Positions 1 through 9,047 are shown, counted from the stretch's first letter. The stretch: DNA of 9,103 bases from JBDTLH01 sp039934875 (GCA_039934875.1 JBDTLH010000105.1:1-9103), one strand, 5' to 3'. Made by a program: numbers and translations. Notes: generated by a model not told the origin, from the letters alone.

Positions 1-53
1 TTGAGGTCTATAGTCTAAGGCGAAAGCAACAATATTTTGAGCGGAGAAACAAA

Positions 54-245
54 ATGGAAAACAAGATCAAATCGGTTATTCGTGTGGTGATCGCAGGCGT
101 TGTGGTGCTGACTGGGGTTGCGGGGCTGAACAGCATGAAGGCACAGGCGGCGAGTCCGTCGGGGGTAAGGTCAGCAACGGTGTTGGGGGCGACGCCTCCG
201 GTTCCGATATGCGATCCGGGACACGGCTGCCAGTTGCCTTGGTAA
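54..245 (+). CDS. Small exported peptide precursor, 63 aa, unknown function
   Basis: I do not recognise this gene. The ATG has a GGAG Shine-Dalgarno at 43-46 with 7-base spacing, which supports translation from this start. The N-terminus looks like a Sec signal peptide: Lys4/Lys6/Arg10, a hydrophobic stretch at about residues 8-25, and an AQA|AS cleavage site after Ala32. The predicted mature peptide is about 31 residues, rich in Gly/Pro/Val. It ends in CDPGHGC followed by QLPW, so it has two cysteines in CX5C spacing (C53, C59) that could form a disulfide outside the membrane. The next gene, a seven-helix membrane protein, starts 91 bases downstream on the same strand, so a ligand/receptor or precursor/processing relation is possible but unproven. 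Alternatives are a small envelope peptide or a spurious ORF; the good RBS plus the orderly signal sequence argue against spurious. Confidence 0.6.
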   Translation: MENKIKSVIRVVIAGVVVLTGVAGLNSMKAQAASPSGVRSATVLGATPPVPICDPGHGCQLPW

Positions 246-336
246 CCGAGGTAACCAGACGCTGCACAAAGGTGTACGCCAAAAAGAGAAACATAGCTTG
301 CCAGCGGACGAACTGGAGTTTATGCTCTAAGTTCCG

Positions 337-1188
337 ATGCACTCTGCCCGACATATCGCAACCGCTTTGGTGATGATCAGTTTCGCGCTGCTGCAACTGG
401 GGGCCGCTCTTTTTATGCGGCGCAATGGGAGCCGGCAGAAGTTCCCGAGATTTTTTGAATACTGCCTGTTGAATGCAGCCGTGGAAGCAGTAATGTTGGG
501 CCTGCTGGTGTGGGGCAACTATGCGCTCTACTATTACACCTACTGGATCACAAGCGCGCTCTGCACGGTTTTGGGCTTTCTGGTGATCAGGGAAGTTTTT
601 CTGGCCGCTCTTCAACCACTGGAAGGCTTGCGGGACCTGGGAAAGATTGCTTTTCGCTGGGTCGCGGGACTGCTGCTGCTGGTTTCGCTGGTCGTGGGGC
701 TGAACACCCACGCCGGGGGTATTGTAGGAGCGGTTTCCAGCGCCTTTCTAAGTTTAGAAAGCGGTGTTCGACTGATCCAAGTCGGCCTGCTGTTGCTGTT
801 GTATTTGGTTTCGAGCAAGATTGGCTTGTCCGTAAGCGGTCGCGTCTTCGGGATCACTCTCGGAATGGGCATACTTGCCGCTGTAGATTTATTTGGCTTC
901 AGCGTGCTTTCCAACTCCGGGACTAACCACCTGACCCTGATTAATGATTTGCGTCTGGGAGTCGGCTTGCTGGCCGGGCTGACATGGTTCGCGTATTTCG
1001 CGCTGCCGGCGGTCGAGGAAAGGCCGGTGATGGTGCCGATCGCTTCGCCGATGATGCGCTGGAACGAGGTCGCCAAGGCGTTCGGGAACCCTGCGGGAAG
1101 AGTGGTTTACACCGACGGCGCGGAGCCTTTTCTGCCGCAGGTGGAGCGCATGGTGGACCGGATTTTCGAAAACGGGATGAAGAGGTAG
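337..1188 (+). CDS. Seven-helix integral membrane protein, uncharacterised
   Basis: This is an integral inner-membrane protein of 283 residues, unassigned to a family. Seven hydrophobic helices are visible at about residues 8-27, 42-64, 66-90, 107-125, 143-163, 170-191 and 206-224. Basic residues follow helices 1 (RRNGSR), 3 and 5, which by the positive-inside rule gives an N-out, C-in topology like 7TM receptors. A soluble tail of about 58 residues (226-283) lies in the cytoplasm; it is mixed charged/hydrophobic and I see no kinase, GGDEF or other known output motif. The start is the first ATG after an in-frame stop at 328-330, so no longer N-terminus is possible. Its Shine-Dalgarno is poor: a GGAG at 315-318 is too far. 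The TAG stop (1186-1188) is the first element of a heptamer array. The gene follows the exported peptide gene and converges on mfd. It could be a sensor, a transporter-like protein or an assembly factor. Confidence 0.75.
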   Translation: MHSARHIATALVMISFALLQLGAALFMRRNGSRQKFPRFFEYCLLNAAVEAVMLGLLVWGNYALYYYTYWITSALCTVLGFLVIREVFLAALQPLEGLRDLGKIAFRWVAGLLLLVSLVVGLNTHAGGIVGAVSSAFLSLESGVRLIQVGLLLLLYLVSSKIGLSVSGRVFGITLGMGILAAVDLFGFSVLSNSGTNHLTLINDLRLGVGLLAGLTWFAYFALPAVEERPVMVPIASPMMRWNEVAKAFGNPAGRVVYTDGAEPFLPQVERMVDRIFENGMKR

Positions 1189-1220
1189 CTGGCTGCCGTC
1201 TGCTGGCGACTGGCTTCTAT
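1186..1220 (+). repeat. Heptamer-period array, left half of an inverted pair
   Basis: Consecutive 7-base units CTGGCTG, CCGTCTG, CTGGCGA, CTGGCTT begin at 1189, 1196, 1203 and 1210. On the opposite strand they read as units mostly ending in CAG. The TAG stop of the upstream membrane-protein gene is contiguous with the array. GCTGGCTGC at 1188-1196 is a perfect 9-base inverted repeat of GCAGCCAGC at 1292-1300, so the gap between the two convergent genes can fold into a large hairpin. There is no T-tract of an intrinsic terminator, so a termination role is only possible, not shown. Confidence 0.65.
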
Positions 1221-1271
1221 CGTTCCGTAGTACGTGTCAAATCCTCGACAGCTCCCATCGGTAAACAGCCC

Positions 1272-1299
1272 CTGCTAGTAGCCAGGGACCAGCAGCCAG
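1272..1299 (-). repeat. Heptamer-period array, right half of an inverted pair
   Basis: Four in-phase 7-base units are seen on the plus strand: CTGCTAG, TAGCCAG, GGACCAG, CAGCCAG. The last three end in CAG. They are the reverse complement of the 1186-1220 array type. The mfd stop codon (CTA on plus, 1301-1303) directly abuts the array. Read on the minus strand, mfd ends TAG then GCTGGCTGC; on the plus strand the membrane-protein gene ends TAG then CTGGCTGC. Thus the 3' flanks of two unrelated convergent genes are near-identical. Confidence 0.7.
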
Positions 1300-1300
1300 C

Positions 1301-4840
<3,540 letters not shown>

Positions 4841-4850
4841 GAGGGCAGCA

Positions 4851-4878
4851 ATTAGCGGTTAACCATTAGTTTACTAGC
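4851..4878 (-). repeat. Degenerate heptad-phased sequence in the mfd leader
   Basis: The plus strand can be cut into in-phase 7-base units ATTAGCG, GTTAACC, ATTAGTT, TACTAGC, sharing a loose TTA/TAG core. It lies 11 bases upstream of the mfd start codon and includes the palindrome GGTTAACC. It may be a decayed relative of the heptamer arrays elsewhere in the window. The match is weak and could be chance. The rest of the 4841-4961 gap shows no gene and no convincing mfd promoter. Confidence 0.25.
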
Positions 4879-4961
4879 TGTGGAGTAAGGGCTTCCGGCG
4901 GCGGGTCACCACGGTTCTGAAGGAAGCTGGTGTCTGGCAACGGCCCTCCTATCTGCTTTCA

Positions 4962-4994
4962 ACTATAACGACTATAATCATAGTCATTATAGTC
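4962..4994 (+). promoter_or_regulatory. Toxin-antitoxin operator overlapping a consensus -10 box
   Basis: A perfect 9-base inverted repeat, GACTATAAT (4970-4978) and ATTATAGTC (4986-4994), has a 7-base spacer. The spacer itself contains ATAGTC (4980-4985), which pairs with GACTAT (4970-4975) as a second overlapping palindrome. A further direct half-site ACTATAA is at 4962-4968, the same 7-mer as at 4971-4977. TATAAT at 4973-4978 is an exact -10 consensus inside the left arm, with no good -35. The site ends 12 bases before the antitoxin ATG. This fits the autorepressor operators of Phd/YefM antitoxins, where bound antitoxin or toxin-antitoxin complex would block RNA polymerase. By symmetry a TATAAT also faces mfd on the minus strand (4986-4991). 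Confidence 0.8.
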
Positions 4995-5006
4995 TAGGGG
5001 GACGGA

Positions 5007-5252
5007 ATGGCGATTTGGCAAGTACAGGAAGCAAAGACCCATCTCAGCGAAGTGATCGAAGAGGCGAACAGCAAAGGCCCTCAGATCATCACGCGGCACG
5101 GTTCAGAGAGGGCCGTTGTTCTTTCCATTACGGACTACCGGGCCCTCACTGCCCATAAACCAGACCTCAAACAGTATTTGCTGGGCGGCCCGAAGGTAGA
5201 CAGCTTCGAGGTGAGGCGCGGTCGCGATACTGGCCGGAAGATCAGTCTGTGA
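5007..5252 (+). CDS. Phd/YefM-family antitoxin
   Basis: This is an 81-residue DNA-binding antitoxin that should neutralise the PIN toxin encoded next to it and repress the operon. The N-terminal half has the Phd/YefM fold signature: WQVQEAKTHLSEVIEEA (residues 4-20), then PQIITRHGSERAVVLS with an aliphatic core, and a D-Y-x-x-L turn (43-47). The C-terminal part (about 48-81), with LLGGP and a basic stretch ending ISL, is the expected flexible toxin-binding tail. The start has a strong Shine-Dalgarno, AGGGGGA at 4996-5002, 4 bases before the ATG. Its stop overlaps the toxin GTG start (GTGA), indicating translational coupling. The strong palindromic operator directly upstream supports autoregulation. 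The toxin class (PIN) makes this a VapBC-type module with a Phd-type antitoxin. Confidence 0.92.
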   Translation: MAIWQVQEAKTHLSEVIEEANSKGPQIITRHGSERAVVLSITDYRALTAHKPDLKQYLLGGPKVDSFEVRRGRDTGRKISL

Positions 5253-5668
5253 GCGCGCGATATCTGCTTGACACTAATGTTCTGTCTGAGACGCGCAGGA
5301 GACTAGCGGCCCCACAAGTAATCGGGTTCCTCTCCGCCGCCGAAGCCTCCGCCCTTTACGTCAGTGTGTTCACGCTCGGAGAGTTGAGGAAAGGAGTGGC
5401 ACTCAAGAGACGGTCCGATGCGGAGGGCGCAAAGCAAATCGCGGACTGGGTGGATGGGCTGGAGTTCAGCTTTGCGGACCGCATTCTTGGCATTAATGCG
5501 GCAACCGCGAAGCTGTGGGGAGAATTATCCGCGCAACGCGCGCGGCCGGTTATCGACACGTTGCTAGCCGCTACCGCGATCGTGCACGAACTGACTTTGG
5601 TTACGCGCAATACCAGCGATGTGCAAGATATCGGGCTAAAGCTGATTGATCCGTGGAAGAAGCGGTGA
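5249..5668 (+). CDS. vapC: PIN-domain ribonuclease toxin, VapC-like
   Basis: This is a 139-residue PIN-domain endoribonuclease, the toxin of the pair; VapC family members cleave tRNA or rRNA in a Mg2+-dependent way, but the target here cannot be read from sequence. The acidic active-site residues are all present: D8 in LLDTNVLSE, E45 in TLGELRKG and D103 in PVIDTLLAATA, with the terminal TRNTSDV region (N121, D124) completing the site. Length is normal for the family, and the protein looks intact and probably active. The start is GTG overlapping the antitoxin stop by 4 bases, so it depends on coupled translation and has no separate RBS. The TGA stop is followed 6 bases later by a TTATCAG heptamer array. 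No transposase or integrase lies nearby to mark recent transfer. Confidence 0.93.
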   Translation: MSARYLLDTNVLSETRRRLAAPQVIGFLSAAEASALYVSVFTLGELRKGVALKRRSDAEGAKQIADWVDGLEFSFADRILGINAATAKLWGELSAQRARPVIDTLLAATAIVHELTLVTRNTSDVQDIGLKLIDPWKKR

Positions 5669-5674
5669 GCCGAG

Positions 5675-5728
5675 TTATCAGTTATCAGTTTAGTGATCAG
5701 TTATCAGTTATCAGTTATCAGCCATCAG
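5675..5728 (+). repeat. TTATCAG tandem heptamer array
   Basis: There are five perfect TTATCAG copies at 5675, 5682, 5701, 5708 and 5715. A degenerate TTTAGTG (5689-5695) plus ATCAG (5696-5700) sits between the second and third, and CCATCAG (5722-5728) ends the array. The array starts 6 bases after the toxin stop codon. It is bracketed by CCGAG (5670-5674) and CTCGG (5729-5733), a short inverted repeat. The rest of the gap up to the next gene (5734-5902) holds nothing I can name: no convincing promoter, RNA gene or ORF. Confidence 0.9.
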
Positions 5729-5902
5729 CTCGGGGACATCGCAGCATTGTTCTATCCAAGTGATGGCTGCGGCCTGTTAGCTCGGTTCTGACACTCCCTT
5801 GTGGCGAGTGCTGACAAAATGCAGGCGCAGCTTAGTTGGTACTTGTATTGGGAAACTCTGGGCTGCATTCTGCGTTCCTAATGTTATAGGCCGATGAACG
5901 GC

Positions 5903-5909
5903 GGAGGAG
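5903..5909 (+). promoter_or_regulatory. Shine-Dalgarno deciding the start at 5915
   Basis: GGAGGAG lies 5 bases before the ATG at 5915. An in-frame ATG at 5894 upstream would place this ribosome-binding site inside the coding sequence and has no Shine-Dalgarno of its own, so the shorter 183-residue form is preferred. Confidence 0.75.
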
Positions 5910-5914
5910 CAGCC

Positions 5915-6466
5915 ATGGCAAACCTGGACGCGGGACTGAAAGATTTCTTTCTTGGCCTGGTGGGGCCGAGTTTTTACAACGCCGGAGTAGTGGACCGCGA
6001 TTTGACCGCGTACGTAGCGGGGATGCTGACGGAGTTCGCGGATGGAGAGCAGGTCTATCGGGTGCGGGACGCGCAGGGGCGCGCGCTCAAGGACGTGGGG
6101 GAGATGCTGCTGGAGAGCGATCCGGTGTATGGCCCGGCGCCCAGCTTCGACCGGGAGCGCGAGGTGCGTAAGCACATCGGCGATTACACGCTTTTTTTCA
6201 CCGGCATGTTTCCAGAGAGCGTGAACCACCATCGCTTGCGCAAGCATCGCCTGGAGAGCTTCGTGGATTTTGTGAAGGCGGGCAAGGAGAGCTACCACAT
6301 CGTGGCGCAGTTCGATATGTATGAGTATGCCAATGATGCGGCGCTCTATGAGCGGCTCTCCCGCGCCTTCGAGCGTTGCGTCTTTGGGCTGAATGGGGTG
6401 CGGCAGGAGTTGGATTTGTTGCAGCATCCGATCGTGCGAAGGGATGAGACGAAGCAGGTGATGTGA
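5915..6466 (+). CDS. Uncharacterised cytosolic protein, 183 aa
   Basis: I cannot assign a function. The protein is soluble and mostly helical, with no signal peptide or membrane segment. Notable stretches are an N-terminal MANLDAGLKDFFLGLV, a centre with AQGRALKDVGEMLLESDPVYG, then FDREREVRKHIGDYTLFFTGM, a basic NHHRLRKHR, and SYHIVAQF toward the C-terminus. The dense conserved-looking aromatic, His and charged residues (HIGDYTLFFTGMFPE) suggest a genuine structured family; I associate this style of protein with Acidobacteriota, from memory only. No catalytic motif is recognisable. The start is set by the strong GGAGGAG. The gene stands alone behind the toxin-antitoxin pair and ends 7 bases from the end of rsmD on the other strand, with a heptamer array between and within the two ends. 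A 216-residue antisense ORF overlaps it but looks like a GC shadow. Confidence 0.8.
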   Translation: MANLDAGLKDFFLGLVGPSFYNAGVVDRDLTAYVAGMLTEFADGEQVYRVRDAQGRALKDVGEMLLESDPVYGPAPSFDREREVRKHIGDYTLFFTGMFPESVNHHRLRKHRLESFVDFVKAGKESYHIVAQFDMYEYANDAALYERLSRAFERCVFGLNGVRQELDLLQHPIVRRDETKQVM

Positions 6467-6469
6467 ATG

Positions 6470-6498
6470 GCTGCTAGCTGCCGGCTGCCAGCTGATAA
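6470..6498 (-). repeat. Heptamer-period array covering the rsmD stop codon
   Basis: The plus strand reads GCTGCTA, GCTGCCG, GCTGCCA, GCTGATA in exact 7-base phase (6470-6497). On the minus strand this is TTATCAG, CTGGCAG, CCGGCAG, CTAGCAG, so every unit ends in CAG. The first is identical to the TTATCAG unit of the array at 5675-5728, in opposite orientation. The rsmD TAG stop (6474-6476) and its last codons are made of this array. The array starts 3 bases after the stop of the plus-strand gene. Confidence 0.75.
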
Positions 6499-7028
6499 AA
6501 ACTCAATGCCGCGTCGCCTTGCACCAGCTGGCGATAGCAGTGGAGGGCGCCATAGTCTTCGCTGAGGGTGAAGCGCTTTTCGTGTTCGGCGATGACGATG
6601 GATTTTGGCGTGAGCAGGGCTGAACGGGCCAGCGTGTTGAGGCATTGAGCATACTGTCCGTGCATGAAGTACGGCGGATCGAGGAAGACGAAATCAAAAC
6701 TGCCGCTCAGGGTGGGCAAAGCACTCGCGACCTCGGCTTCGACGAGTTGTACTTCGGCAGAGGCTCCCAATGCTTCGATGTTGGCGCGGACCGTCCGCAC
6801 CGCTTTCTTATGGCACTCAATCAGCACAGCTTCGCGCGCGCCGCGGCTGACTGCCTCGATGCCGACTGCTCCGCTGCCGGCAAAGAGATCGAGGAAGCGA
6901 GTGCCCTCGATTTGCCGGCCAAAAATGTTGAAGAGGGTCTCGCGCAAGCGGTCGGAGGTGGGGCGCACCTCCATGCCGAGGGGAGCGGAGAGTTTGCGGC
7001 TGCGGAAGCGTCCGGCGATGATGCGCAT
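6474..7028 (-). CDS. rsmD: 16S rRNA (guanine(966)-N2)-methyltransferase RsmD
   Basis: RsmD transfers a methyl group from S-adenosylmethionine to N2 of G966 of 16S rRNA during late 30S subunit assembly. The 184-residue length is normal. The N-terminal MRIIAGRFRSRKL and RPTSDRLRETLFNIF (residues 22-36) are family signatures. The SAM-binding motif I is LDLFAGSGAVGIEA (46-59), the acidic motif II is around E71, and the catalytic motif IV DPPY is at 117-120. The C-terminal residues QLAAGS and the stop codon are encoded by a heptamer array, so the tail is probably repeat-derived and not functional. The start ATG has no Shine-Dalgarno; upstream on its strand is GTAAACTT then CCTC then CATG, mirrored at the divergent gene. 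A leaderless transcript is plausible but unproven. Confidence 0.96.
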   Translation of the reverse strand: MRIIAGRFRSRKLSAPLGMEVRPTSDRLRETLFNIFGRQIEGTRFLDLFAGSGAVGIEAVSRGAREAVLIECHKKAVRTVRANIEALGASAEVQLVEAEVASALPTLSGSFDFVFLDPPYFMHGQYAQCLNTLARSALLTPKSIVIAEHEKRFTLSEDYGALHCYRQLVQGDAALSFYQLAAGS

Positions 7029-7033
7029 GGAGG

Positions 7034-7102
7034 AAGTTTACAGTTCACGGTTCATTTGGAAACGCTGCGAATTGTGAACTGTAAACCGGGAACGGTAAAC
7101 TT
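7034..7102. promoter_or_regulatory. Inverted heptamer repeats with mirrored -10-like boxes
   Basis: The 79-base gap between divergent rsmD and the RNase H gene is almost filled by inverted heptad repeats. GTTTACAGTTCAC (7036-7048) and GTGAACTGTAAAC (7074-7086) form a perfect 13-base inverted repeat with a 25-base loop. The outermost AAGTTTAC (7034-7041) also pairs with GTAAACTT (7095-7102). Right-arm units run GTGAACT, GTAAACC, GGGAACG, GTAAACT. TAAACT ends 6 bases before the start codon on both sides (7096-7101 plus; 7035-7040 minus), at the distance a -10 box would have for a leaderless mRNA. On the plus side TTGTGA (7072-7077) could be a -35 with 18-base spacing; the minus side has no clear -35. 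The repeat is certain, the promoter role is inferred. Confidence 0.55.
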
Positions 7103-7107
7103 GTCTC

Positions 7108-7731
7108 ATGTCCTCATTGTTCGAAGATCCTAAGAAGCCGGCGGCGGATGCGCAAGACGTTTTGATTGCTTTTATTGATGGCGGATCGCGCGGCAATCCG
7201 GGGCCGGCGGCGTATGGCGTGTATCTGCAGGATGCCAACGGCAAATGCGTGGACGAGTTGTGCGAATTTCTAGGCGTCAAAACCAATAATGTCGCCGAAT
7301 ATTCAGCGTTGCTGGCGGCATTGCGCTATGCCATTGAAAAAGAGTTTCGCGATTTGCAGGTGGTAAGCGACTCGGAGTTGCTGGTCAAGCAGATGCAAGG
7401 GCGCTACCGGGTGAATTCGCCGGACCTGCGTCCGTTGTATGAGGAGGCGCGGCGCATGGTGCAGAAGTTGAGCTCGTTTTCGATCCGCCATGTGCTGCGG
7501 GCGAAGAACAAAGAGGCGGACCGGCTGGCCAATGTTGCGATGGACCGCGGCATGAAAATGCGCGGAGGCGGCGGGGAGCAGATACGCGGGAACGCCTATG
7601 AACGCAAGCCCGAAGCGGCGAAGCCTCCATTGCTGGAGGAGCTCGACGGGGTCATAAAAGACGGCGTAGTCGAGATATATGGGAGAGACCTGCCGGAAGG
7701 CACCAAGGTGAAGGTGCGGGTGGTGCGATGA
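7108..7731 (+). CDS. RNase HI-family protein with C-terminal beta-rich tail
   Basis: The RNase H fold covers about residues 17-147; such enzymes cut the RNA strand of RNA-DNA hybrids with two metal ions. All four acidic active-site residues are visible: D24 in FIDGGSRGNPGPAAYG, E64 in NNVAEYSALLAAL, D88 in VVSDSELLVKQMQG and D138 in NKEADRLAN, with H128 nearby. The region after D88 goes straight to GRYRVNS and lacks the Trp-rich basic handle of E. coli RNase HI, so it resembles the handle-less RNase HI class. E. coli RNase HI is 155 residues; here a Gly/Arg-rich linker (148-170) leads to a tail ending GVIKDGVVEIYG and LPEGTKVKVRV (181-206), resembling small beta-strand modules of the DUF104/AF2212 type. 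The start lacks a Shine-Dalgarno and lies 6 bases after a TAAACT box. Activity is likely; the tail's role is unknown. Confidence 0.9.
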   Translation: MSSLFEDPKKPAADAQDVLIAFIDGGSRGNPGPAAYGVYLQDANGKCVDELCEFLGVKTNNVAEYSALLAALRYAIEKEFRDLQVVSDSELLVKQMQGRYRVNSPDLRPLYEEARRMVQKLSSFSIRHVLRAKNKEADRLANVAMDRGMKMRGGGGEQIRGNAYERKPEAAKPPLLEELDGVIKDGVVEIYGRDLPEGTKVKVRVVR

Positions 7732-7845
7732 ATGCTGCTGATTAACGTCCGATGGCGTTGTAAATCAAACGGCATTGGAACGGTGATGACGATGATTTTC
7801 AAGAGAGCTGCGGCAGGGGTGTGCGGCGGGTAATTCGGCAAACTT

Positions 7846-8889
7846 ATGAAGATTGTACTGTTGGCTCTTTTGGCGATTTGCTCCGCGATGGCGCCGGGGC
7901 AACAACCCGCGGCTAAGGCCCCTCTCGCTGTTCCCGATATAGTAATTCAAAAGCCTAAGCCATATCCTTTCAAGTTTGTGGTCTATGGCGACATGCGATT
8001 CACCGAGCACGATTCCTATTTCATTTATCACGTAGCAAATGGGGCCGCTCGACAGGACATCGTAAATGACATAGCCAAGAAGGACCCGGTTTTTGTAGGT
8101 ATCACCGGTGATCTGGTGTTCCGGGGGTTCGACTTGGATGATTGGAAATACTTTGATAAGGGTATCCGGCCGTTGCGAGATGCTGATGTGCGTATTTTTC
8201 CGGCGCTGGGCAATCACGAAGTAGGGCCCTATCCGTCGTGGTTGCAGCGCTTTTACCGGGGCAGGAACCTGGTTTCGGCCGGGCTTGAGAATTACCACAA
8301 AGAATTTCCCGGAATCCCAGCTGCTAGAGGATGGTATTCCGTCGAATATGCGAATTGCTACCTGCTTATCCTGGATAGCCATAGCGGCTACGGCAAAGGC
8401 AGTCTGCAAAGAGAGTGGATGGAACGGCAGTTGGATTCCTTGCCTGCTCAGATAGATTATGTCCTGGTACTGCTCCACCGGCCGCCGCACACCGCTGCGC
8501 CCGATGCGATGCACCGCGCGCGTCCTCAGGAAGAGGAGCTGGCGGCGGCGCTGGAGGCGAGGCAAAAGACGCTGCATGCAAGGGTGCTGGTGATTGCCGG
8601 GCATGTTCATAATTATGAGAGGTATGAATTCAACGGAGTCGAATACATTGTCAGCGGAGGAGGCGGCGCGGAGCCCTATAAATTCACTCGCGGCAAGGAT
8701 GATTTATATCGCAGCCAGGACCCTCTCACGCAAGACCAGTATCACTATTGCCTGTTTACAGTGGACCAGGCGAAAGATCACGCGAAGCTGAAGTTCGAGA
8801 TGATGAGGTTAAACGAGAAGGGGAAATTTGATGTGCGGGACAAGTTTGAGATCGATGCCTGGCCGGGGTCTGCCACGATTAAGAAGTGA
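7846..8889 (+). CDS. Exported calcineurin-like metallophosphoesterase
   Basis: This is a 347-residue binuclear-metal phosphoesterase, probably acting outside the cytoplasm. The N-terminus has one basic residue, a hydrophobic core at residues 3-16 and likely signal-peptidase cleavage around 16-24; Cys12 follows LAI, a poor lipobox. The metallophosphoesterase motifs appear in order: GDMR (D49), GD at 88-89, GNHE (122-125), LLHRPPH (H211, H215) and GHVHNYER (252-259), with H253 and H255. The last motif is typical of purple-acid-phosphatase-like enzymes. Motif I has Arg where a His is common, so the metal site may differ. The substrate (phosphomonoester, nucleotide or diester) cannot be told from sequence. 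An in-frame stop at 7831-7833 fixes the ATG at 7846 as first start; its RBS is weak. The gap 7732-7845 holds nothing recognisable. It may be cotranscribed with the RNase H gene, though functions are unrelated. Confidence 0.92.
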   Translation: MKIVLLALLAICSAMAPGQQPAAKAPLAVPDIVIQKPKPYPFKFVVYGDMRFTEHDSYFIYHVANGAARQDIVNDIAKKDPVFVGITGDLVFRGFDLDDWKYFDKGIRPLRDADVRIFPALGNHEVGPYPSWLQRFYRGRNLVSAGLENYHKEFPGIPAARGWYSVEYANCYLLILDSHSGYGKGSLQREWMERQLDSLPAQIDYVLVLLHRPPHTAAPDAMHRARPQEEELAAALEARQKTLHARVLVIAGHVHNYERYEFNGVEYIVSGGGGAEPYKFTRGKDDLYRSQDPLTQDQYHYCLFTVDQAKDHAKLKFEMMRLNEKGKFDVRDKFEIDAWPGSATIKK

Positions 8890-9047
8890 CCGGTGAGGCT
8901 TTCTGGCGTGCGATTTGGTCCCGCCTGCACAATTCGCGGAAGGGCCGCTCCACTGCGGACCATGCCCGCCAAAAAAACGCTCTACGAGCACTCTCCCAGT
9001 CCCTCCAGACCTCTAATTCGCCGCAGCATTCATCCCATCAATTGCGC

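Noticed and set aside
9..20. TATAGTCTAAGG near the left edge resembles the toxin-antitoxin operator flank (4988-4999)
   Set aside because: Only nine contiguous bases match, and many 9-base matches are expected by chance within 9 kb. No palindrome is present at the left site.
322..330. ATG CTC TAA mini-ORF before the membrane-protein gene, 3 bases after GGAG
   Set aside because: Spacing is too short for an effective Shine-Dalgarno, and a two-codon leader cannot be supported from sequence alone.
76..711. 211-codon minus-strand frame across the peptide and membrane-protein genes
   Set aside because: It is Gln/Pro/His-rich without motifs. The plus-strand frames show a signal peptide and seven regular hydrophobic helices, which would not arise as shadows.
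5785..5815. CACTC/GAGTG hairpin in the gap before the 183-residue protein
   Set aside because: The stem is only five base pairs, with a mismatch beyond it and no T-tract; too weak to call.
5894..5914. Upstream in-frame ATG as start of the 183-residue protein
   Set aside because: It would add MNGGGAA, which is just the translated Shine-Dalgarno region; GGAGGAG points to the ATG at 5915.
5777..6427. 216-codon minus-strand frame opposite the 183-residue protein
   Set aside because: The plus-strand frame has a strong GGAGGAG at the right spacing and protein-like composition, while the minus frame is His/Gln/Arg/Leu-rich and has no supported start.
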